Shown here: piece by piece, positions 56,561 to 64,000 of the stretch | How positions within the stretch are numbered: position 1 is the stretch's first letter | How the letters are laid out: each line of letters starts with the position of its first letter | Source: Neoscytalidium dimidiatum | Lineage: Eukaryota; Ascomycota; Dothideomycetes; Botryosphaeriales; Botryosphaeriaceae | DNA length: 64,000 nt | Assembly (NCBI GenBank): GCA_037367355.1 | Contig: CM074702.1 | Location: forward strand, 2,728,001 to 2,792,000 | Reading direction: 5' to 3' | The notes under the pieces: model-generated | The model's database searches: none | Told to the model about the DNA's origin: nothing | What the model saw: the letters and a program-made list of their open reading frames with translations, nothing else | Translations under genes and position numbers: made by a program

Positions 56561-57162
56561 TTATCTTAGTCTACTAGCTCTCTTCTTTAGATTAATTACT
56601 ATCGCTTTAAATAGTATTCTCTTTATATTCTACTCTATCTTTATTACGTTACTAATTTTCTTACTTTTAATTTCGCTAATCGCGTAGCTTAGATTCGTTA
56701 TTCGCTTATAATCTTTTCTATAAGTTCTAATTTATTTAAAGATTCTAGTATTTAGCTTTTACTTTTACGTCTACTTAATTCGTCTTTTAAATTACTATTA
56801 ATACGTTTTAAATATAGATTTAATACGGGTTAATATTATAATCTTACTAGATCTTATATTTAAACTTATCTAATAGCTTAACTACTATAACTATAAAAAT
56901 ATTAGTTAGATTAAGAATTTCTAATATATTATTATCTTATACCTAATTTAGCTTTACTAGTAAGTAATTTAGTATATTTAATACTAGATACGTACGGCTA
57001 GGCCTATATAAAACTTTAAATTTAAATTAGAAGATATACTAGCTAGCTATAATTAGCTTTAAATTTATCTTATTTATTATTAACGTTATTTATAAATTAT
57101 AATACTAAGCGATAAATATTACTATATAGTAATTTATAAAGAAGTATATATTTTATTTTAGG
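56561..57162. other. AT-rich RIP-mutated relic DNA, right part
   Basis: No gene. Ends at the young family-1 element. Confidence 0.55.
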
Positions 57163-57547
57163 TGTTACGGCACAGTCGCCCAGAAAGGCGGATAACGAAA
57201 CCCTACGACTACTCACCGCCCACGTGACCAACTCGGGGCCTAACTCGGCAGAATACCTACCGACACTGATGCACCAGACCACCGCACACTCGCTCAGCAA
57301 AGCTCGGACCACCGATCAGTACTGATCAGTGGGTTAACATTACAGATCACTACTGATCGTACCGATCACTCCATGTATATAGACCACACTCATTTATCGT
57401 AGTTAGGACCCTCGTGGTCAACTTGTCAATTGATTCCTACCCTACTATTGTACGAACCTCCCCTGCCTACCACTGTATTGGCCCCTAGAAAGCCCAAGCT
57501 GCCTGACGACGCGCCTCGACTCCCCCAGAAAGAGTCCCGGCGTAACA
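57163..57547 (+). repeat. Family-1 young copy, 5' LTR
   Basis: 385 bp. Contains a palindromic GATCAGTACTGATC near 57316 and a TATATAG stretch near 57376, a plausible promoter core. Confidence 0.9.
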
Positions 57548-57602
57548 CTTTGACCACCTTTCTTAGGCACCGGAGGTAACCCCACCCTGAAAACTACTAA
57601 CC

Positions 57603-58706
57603 ATGACATCCTGGACCGAAATCAGGAACAACCTTCCGACGGAGGAGGAACAGCTTCAGTCAATCCGTCCCTTGATCCCTGGAAACCCAGCTCTTAACAT
57701 GAGGCTGCTCATTTCGGAAGCATATTCCTCGGGCATAGCCTCCTTGAGTCGAGCAATCAACGGACCCAGAGTACCAGAGAACGCCAGTGAGGACTGCGGC
57801 CAAGTCCTTCTGGAGTACTTCATTCGAGGACAAGCCTTTACTGTCAACCGTACTATGCGGCCCTCCACCCCAGCCACCCCGCGACATCAGAATCGACCCC
57901 CACAACACCAAACTAAAGATCAAGACCCCGACACCTACGATGGGGATCGGCGTAAGCTCAACGACTTCCTGGCCCAACTAGAGTTACTTCGAATTCTACA
58001 AAGCATCATTCAAGGACGATGAGAAAGGGTCCGCTTTGCAGGAACCTACCTCCGAGGTAACGCAGCACGGTGGTTCGAACCCTATCGAAAGGATTTCCGC
58101 TCGGCCATCCCACGTACGGAAACCAGTAGCCTGTTCGCCAACTACAATCGCTTCGCCGACGCAATCAGACAAGCCTTTGGTAGCAAGAACGAGGAGCAGG
58201 AGGCCGCCCTTCGAATTCAGGACCTCCGACAAACCCGATCAGTCTCGGAATATGTCACGGAATTCCGCATGCTCGCCTCCTACCTCAATTGGAACGACCA
58301 ATCCCTCAAATACATCTTCTACAAGGGCCTAAAGCACAATGTGAAGGCCGAATTCGCCGCACCGGATTACAAGGACCTTAGCGAGACCATCGACACGGCC
58401 ATCCGAGTCGACCAACAACTGTTCAATTTCAGACAAGAGACAGGCCAAACCCGATACTCGGCCAACACCGCGCAACCTCGAAACAACCTACCCCGGGGAA
58501 CCCATGGACTTAGATGCCAACCAACGACGAAACCCTCGGCTGGCGCCGGGGAAGAACAGCGACGGCGTGAAAGGGTCTTTGCTTCCACTGTGGAAAGCAC
58601 GGACATATCAGCAGAAACTGCCCAGACAAACGAACCAGCAACCAGCGAACCAACGACAAGAAAACCACCTCGGCTACTGAAGGACGACCGGAGACCCCAA
58701 CCATGA
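57603..58706 (+). pseudogene. Family-1 gag, frameshifted
   Basis: Begins ATG 57603 (MTSWTEIRNNLPTEEEQLQS). A retrotransposon-gag core follows in other frames: YDGDRRKLNDFLAQLEL near 57940, then GTYLRGNAARWFEPY near 58045 and SVSEYVTEFRMLASYLNW near 58245. At least two one-base shifts lie between 57890 and 58030. No zinc knuckle is clearly visible in the remaining part. It makes the capsid-like particle protein in intact relatives. Confidence 0.8.
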
Positions 58707-58899
58707 CACCATCCACTGGTCCACTTGTAGCATCGAAGCCTGCCCCATTCACCAGGAAGCTAAGAACATCAGCGGGTACCACCCAAAAAACTAGAAACGC
58801 CTACTGAACTGGGGCTACAGCAGGCGAGGCCCCTGCCCCACAGGACCATAGCAGCATCGACCGGAAAAACCACAGGACACCCACCAGAAAGCAAAGGAG

Positions 58900-61800
58900 A
58901 CTCCGCAGAATACGGGAACCACTGGGTTGTCGTGACAAAAATCAATGGACGCCGAGCGCTCACCCTCATCGACTCCGCATCACAAGGGAACTACGTCTCA
59001 AACCGATTTGCAGAAAAAGCCAACCTAAAACCCAGAGAAAGGACCAACCATATCAGCTGAGAACTGTTGATGGATCCCCAGCTCCTTTGGAGATGGAAGG
59101 TAATCATCGAAACCCCGAAACTGACCCTCGAATACAAAAACCACAGGGAACGTATCTGTCTAGACGTTACCAAGATCCCCAAGTATGATGTCATTCTCGG
59201 CATCCCTTGGCAGAAGAAATGGAAAATACAATACGATTGGGACAATGGAGGAATTACCCTCAAGTCCAGAGAACGAAACCAAGAACCAGAATGGAAACCA
59301 CGCACCATAGCCGAACCGATTACCCACGTAAGCCTAATTTCGAAAGCTGCGCTGGAAAGGACCCGAAAGAAGGGGCAAGCAATTGGAATGATGTGGTATC
59401 GCCCCACCACTACAAACAAAGAAAGAACCCGACAGATTAGTGCCACCAGACGAGAAAAACCAGACTACCCGACACCCGTGGGAGAGATGACCCCACCAGG
59501 ATACACGAACAGTACCTTGATGGCGTTCCTAAGGAATACCACCGGTTCAAGGAAATTTTCAGAGAAAAGATCGAAGACGCACTACCGGAACACAGACCAT
59601 GGGACCACGAGATCAACTTGAAACCAGGCACTGAACCCCGATTTGGACCCCTATATCCAATGTCGGAAAAGGAGTTACAAGCAATGAGGAACACTTGGAC
59701 TTACTACTGAAGAAGGATACATCCGACCCTCTCAATCCTCAGCAGGATTCCCCGTCCTCTTCGTACCAAAGCCCGGAGGCAAGTTACGCCTCTGTGTGGA
59801 TTACCGATCCCTGAACGACATTACCATCAAAGACCGCTACCCTCTACCCCATCGATGAACTAAGGGATCGCCTCTCGGGGCACGATTCTTCACCAAGTTA
59901 GACCTGCGGGATGGGTACCACCTTGAATCAAGGAAGGACATGAATGGAAAACCGCATTCAGAACTCGATACGGTTTGTACGAGTACTTGGTAATGCCTTT
60001 CGGACTTACCAACGCCCTGCCACATTCCAAGCCCTTGTCAACCACGTCCTACGAGAATATCTGGACCGATTCTGCACAGCCTACCTCGACGACATCCTGA
60101 TCTACTCAGAAACCCTTGAAGAACACAAGGAACATGTATCAAAGTCCTCCAGAAACTACTCGAATACAACCTCTCCGTCAAACCAGAAAAATGTACCTTC
60201 CATGCCCAAAGGGTAGAATTCCTAGGCTTTATCATCGAACCAGGAAAAATAGTCATGGACCCAAAAAGGTGGAAGACATCCTGAAGTGGCCAGAACCAAG
60301 GAACGTCAAAGAAGTACAAGCCTTTTAGGGTTTGCCAACTTCTACCGACGATTCATCAAACGATACTCGCATGTAGCCGAACCCTAATCCGACTCACGAA
60401 AAAATACCCTTTCACCTGGGAAGCACCCCAACAAGAGGCGTTTGATCAACTCAAAGGGCCTTCGTAGAAGCGCCGGTACTCCTCATGTTCGATCCTGACA
60501 AGCCACTCTACCTCGAAACTGACGCATCCGACTATGCCATTGGCGCTACCCTCAGCCAGCCAGACGACGAGGGAAGATTACACCTATCGCGTATTACTCT
60601 CGCAAAATGTCACCCGCCGAGCTCAATTACGAGATACACGACAAAGAACTGCTTGCGATCGTCACAGCGTTCAAGGAATGGCGACACTACCTTGGGAGCT
60701 AACTACGAAATCACGGTATACTCGGATCACAAGAACCTGGGATACTTCACAACCACCAAGGTGTTAAACAGAAGACAAGTACGATGGGCAGAACAACTCG
60801 CCCCTACTTCAAGATCCACTACCGCAAGGGAAGTGAAAACGGCAAGGCCGACGCACTTAGCCGCAGAGCCGACCACGTGGAAGGAAAGCCAGAACTATCA
60901 CCAGCAGTACTACGACAAAATGACGACGGCACGTTGGCCCCAACCGCCCCGAATCATTGAAGAATCCGACGCACCCTGGGAAGAACGAATACTGGCACCC
61001 ATCATAAGGCTAGGGAGCCCCATCGACGACGACGAACCTCCACGAAACCCAACAGAGCAGGAGCCGGAGGACGAAGAGGAACCGCAGGACGAGGAACCCA
61101 TACCAACACTTGAAGAAACCACGGAAGAGCGGTAAACGAGGAAGAAGATGACACCGCCACTTGGGAACAAATCATCCAAGGAAAATATAACAATGATCCG
61201 CTATCCCAAGAACTGCTTCAACGAATAGGCACCCCCGAACATGACGACCCCGACCTAGTCCAAGACCATAGAGGCAACATACTATTCCGCGGAAAAATCT
61301 ACGTACCCACACCTCTGCGCAAACGGCTGACAAAGGAATACCACGAGTCCGCAGTTCACGGACACCCAGGAATGACAAGAACCTTGGAACGGCTTGCAAG
61401 ACACTTCTACTTTCCCCGAATGAGGAAAGTAGTAGAGAAAGTCATCCAGGAATGTGACGAATGCGCAAAAAACAAGGTGGCACGACATGCACCATACGGA
61501 CAACTACAGCTCATCACAACACCAACCAAACCCTGGGAATCGGTCACAATGGATTTTATCACCGACCTGCCAAATTCAGTAGACCCTGTGACTAAAGCAC
61601 GACACAACGCCATCCTGGTCATTGTCGACCGCCTGACAAAATGGGCATACTTCATCCCTTGTAACAAAAAATCAGCAGAAGGCTGCGCCTACCTCTTCCT
61701 CAGATATGTCTTCGCCCACCACGGGATGCCCAAGGAACTAATCACGGACCGAGACCCACGATTCAGAGCTAAGTTCTGGCAAACCTTGGTCCACAAGTTA

Positions 61801-62600
61801 GGAACTAAACACAAGATGTCAACAACGGCACACCCGCAAACCGATGGACAAACGGAACGAACCAACCAAACGCTAGAACAGTACCTAAGATTCTACCTGA
61901 ATTACAGGCAAAACAACTGGGTCGAACTCCTACCATTAGCCCAATACGCGTACAACAGCACATCAACGGAAGCCACACAAACCACGCCCTTCTACGCCAA
62001 CTACGGATTCGACCCTACTGCCTTCGGAGAACCCCAGATCTGCGAAGTACTCGCCCAAAAGCTATGCTCAGAGCAGACCAGCTACGTGAACTACACCAGG
62101 AACTGGCCCGAGACATCAAATTCACCGCATACCGAATGGCCATGTACCATGACAGACGGCGCCAGGCGTCGCCGCCCCTGAAGGAGGATAAAGTCTGGCT
62201 CCTCAGAAAAAACATCAAAACAACACGATCGAACGACAAATTGGACCACAAGAAAATCGGACCCTACCAAATTGAGAAAAAACTTTCACCTGTTTCCTTT
62301 AAACTCAGATTGCCAGAACAAGTGGGTATACACCCAGTTTTCCACATCTCTTTACTTGAACCCGCACACAGCAACGCCGAACCTGACCCAGAACTTGAAA
62401 TACACCCCGATGACGCCGACAAAGAATGGGACGTAGAGAAAATCTTGGATGGAGACTGGATCGACGGTCAATTTAAGTACCTCATCAAATGGGAAGGAGC
62501 GGATTCCGCCGGGAACCCGTGGGAACCCTCATGGAACCAATCTCTTACCTTAACTGCGAGGAACTCATCCATGAATACCACCGACGAAACCCTGACCGCC
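58900..62600 (+). pseudogene. Family-1 pol (protease, RT, RNase H, integrase, chromodomain), frameshifted
   Basis: Landmarks in order: protease TLIDSASQGNYVS (about 58967); RT with [13 protein letters not shown] (about 59783) and YLDDILIYS (about 60081); RNase [12 protein letters not shown] (about 60518); integrase HHCC region with ECDECAKNK (about 61449) and core VTMDFITDLP, LITDRDPRF, TDGQTERTN; chromodomain EWDVEKILDGDW..YLIKWEG (about 62425-62500). The integrase-core frame 61372-62181 is intact over 269 codons, but elsewhere one-base shifts break the frame many times. Chromodomains of this kind steer integration to heterochromatin in related elements. Confidence 0.88.
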
Positions 62601-62616
62601 CAAACCCAGAGCATCC

Positions 62617-63186
62617 TCACGACGCCGGAGGAGGCGTCAAGGACACCTGAAACTGGTCCACCGGTGCCTCTCGAGGAACCAGCCCGTCGGAACCCGCCAC
62701 GTCACCACCGCCTGAACCAGATAACAAGGACCCCTGAGCCGCCCGCGCCTCCTGCGCCTCCTCAGCCTCAATGGCCGCCAACTCCCGCTCAAACAACTCC
62801 TGACTCCGGGAATCCAGGAAGGAAAGTGTCCGCAACAGGCGGATCACCTTGGACCGAGAAGTGGCGGTACGACGAACAAACGTTGAGCCTCCTCTTGCAA
62901 CCGCTGAATCTCGGCCTCATCCCTTTCGATCTCGCGCTGGGTCTGCTCAATCTGAGCCCGCACCCGGTCCCGTTGTTGATCCACACGACGAAACTCAATA
63001 GGGAAGCCATGTCAGAAGGAAAGGAACAAAGGTGGCCTCGCTTGGCACACTCGTAACACCTCTTGGAATCCGGCGACACAAGACAACGAAGACGAGGTCT
63101 CTCCACAAGGAACAACGTCTGGGAGCGTCAGTACCGTTACGAAGGATACGGGCGAGAAGCGCGCGTCGACGAGCGGAACTGGACAT
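62617..63186 (-). pseudogene. Antisense gene between pol and the 3' LTR of the young family-1 copy
   Basis: On the strand opposite to pol. It starts ATG 63186 (MSSSARRRALLARILRNGTD). After a one-base shift near 63115 it continues with RLRCLVSPDSKRCYECAKRG and HLCSF, a C-x2-C-x6-C pattern. A second shift precedes an acidic, helix-prone part (SQELFERELAAIEAEEAQE) that ends at TGA 62617. The layout, basic N-terminus, Cys motif and coiled-coil-like helix, recalls a small DNA- or RNA-binding protein, but the function is unknown. A RIP-mutated equivalent exists at 49374-50010, and a distant one in family 2. Confidence 0.6.
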
Positions 63187-63274
63187 GACGGCAGAGAAAT
63201 AATCTCAAGGGAACTAAGGAGGGCTCAACTACCTTTATACTCGACCTTCGGGCCGAAGGTTGCCTAGAGGATAG

Positions 63275-63643
63275 TGTTACGGCACAGTCGCCCAGAAAGG
63301 CGGATAACGAAACCCTACGACTACTCACCGCCCACGTGACAACTCGGGGCCTAACTCGGCAGAATACCTACCGACACTGATGCACAGACCACCGCACACT
63401 CGCTCAGCAAAGCTCGGACCACCGATCAGTACTGATCAGTGGGTTAACATTACAGATCACTACTGATCGTACCGATCACTCCATGTATATAGACCACACT
63501 CATTTATCGTAGTTAGGACCCTCGTGGTCAACTTGTCAATTGATTCCTACCCTACTGTTGTAGAACCTCCTGCCTACCACTGTATTGGCCTAGAAGCCCA
63601 AGCTGCCTGACGACGGCTCCCCCAGAAAGAGTCCCGGTAAACA
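63275..63643 (+). repeat. Family-1 young copy, 3' LTR
   Basis: 369 bp. Differs from the 5' LTR mainly by small deletions, most of them one base in C or A runs (for example GTGACCAAC against GTGACAAC), and a 7-bp loss near the end. Confidence 0.9.
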
Positions 63644-63688
63644 TTGGCAAACCTATATATATTAAGTATTTAATTTATATAAGGTCAT

Positions 63689-64000
63689 TATTACGCCGGG
63701 ACTATTCTAGAGAGTAAGCAGCGTTATGAGTAACAGCTTAGCTTCTAGAGGCAATATGTGTAGATAGGAGGTTAAATATAATAGTAGGGTAGGAATTAAT
63801 TAATAAGTTAACTACGAGGGTCCTAACTATAATAAATAAGTATAGCCTATATATATAGAGTAATTAGTACGATTAGTAGTAATCTATAATATTAACCTAC
63901 TAATTAGTACTAATTAGTAGTCCGAGCTTTCTCTAAGATATCTGTTACTCAGTCTAGTATTAGTAGTAGATATTCTATCGAGTTAGACCCCGAGTTAATT
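63689..64000 (-). repeat. Family-1 LTR, partial, runs off the window
   Basis: Starts TATTACGCCGGGACTATTC and follows the family-1 LTR in reverse orientation to the window end. Partly RIP-mutated, with some local differences (about 63705-63770). The rest of the element, if any, is beyond position 64000. Confidence 0.8.

Larger units (their letters stand above)
57163..63643 (+). mobile_element. Family-1 Ty3/gypsy chromovirus, young copy without RIP
   Basis: About 6.48 kb with LTRs of 385 and 369 bp (TGTTACGGCACAG .. GTAACA). CA and TG dinucleotides are normal, so RIP has not acted. It encodes gag, protease, RT, RNase H, integrase and a C-terminal chromodomain in plus orientation, and a separate antisense frame before the 3' LTR. 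The coding part changes frame repeatedly by single bases. The flanking five-mers (TTAGG and TTGGC) do not match, so a target duplication is not proven. Confidence 0.88.

Noticed and set aside
58060..58085. GGTTCGAACCC resembling a tRNA B box
   Set aside because: It lies inside gag coding sequence (ARWFEPY) and no cloverleaf is visible.

Overview
The window looks like nuclear DNA of a filamentous ascomycete (Pezizomycotina; Dothideomycetes is only a guess). Genes have short 48-218 bp introns with GT..AG ends and CTRAC-type branch points, and many match fungal families. A block of about 18 kb is AT-rich and has lost nearly all CpA/TpG while keeping CpG, the footprint of repeat-induced point mutation (RIP). 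This is the two-compartment genome typical of RIP-active fungi.

Positions 1-24700 are an accessory, repeat-scarred region. It holds the C-terminal half of an MFS transporter, a solo-LTR-like repeat next to a small membrane-protein fragment, and two paralogous F-box-like genes bracketed by two inverted copies of a MITE-like element. A decayed fungal rhodopsin-domain gene follows. Next comes a same-strand array of RelA/SpoT-domain (alarmone-synthetase-like) genes: two intact, one frameshifted and truncated, and one C-terminal remnant cut off at a second copy of the solo-LTR-like repeat. A CorA-like metal transporter lies inside the array, divergent from one intact member. The region ends with a truncated, frameshifted QDR-type MFS gene.

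Positions 25000-39250 are a conserved housekeeping block: an alpha/beta hydrolase with a long disordered tail, the ribosome-biogenesis factor TSR2, a BSD-domain Dos2-like protein, a Yrb30-like Ran-binding protein, translation termination factor eRF3 (SUP35) with a Q/G/Y-rich prion-like N-terminus, and a short-chain dehydrogenase whose last part is lost at the edge of the AT-rich block.

Positions 39257-64000 are retrotransposons. A RIP-mutated Ty3/gypsy chromovirus (family 1, minus orientation, 40897-55438, target duplication TATAG) carries inside its LTR a second RIP-mutated gypsy element (family 2, plus orientation, 40957-48951, duplication CTTTC). A family-2 solo LTR (56065-56560, duplication TTATC) follows. 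Then comes a young family-1 copy (57163-63643) that is not RIP-mutated but is full of one-base indels, and the start of another family-1 LTR. Both families carry an antisense reading frame between pol and the 3' LTR, with a Cys-rich motif.

The most noteworthy items are the RelA/SpoT array with its uncharacterised C-terminal module, and the antisense gene shared by two gypsy families.
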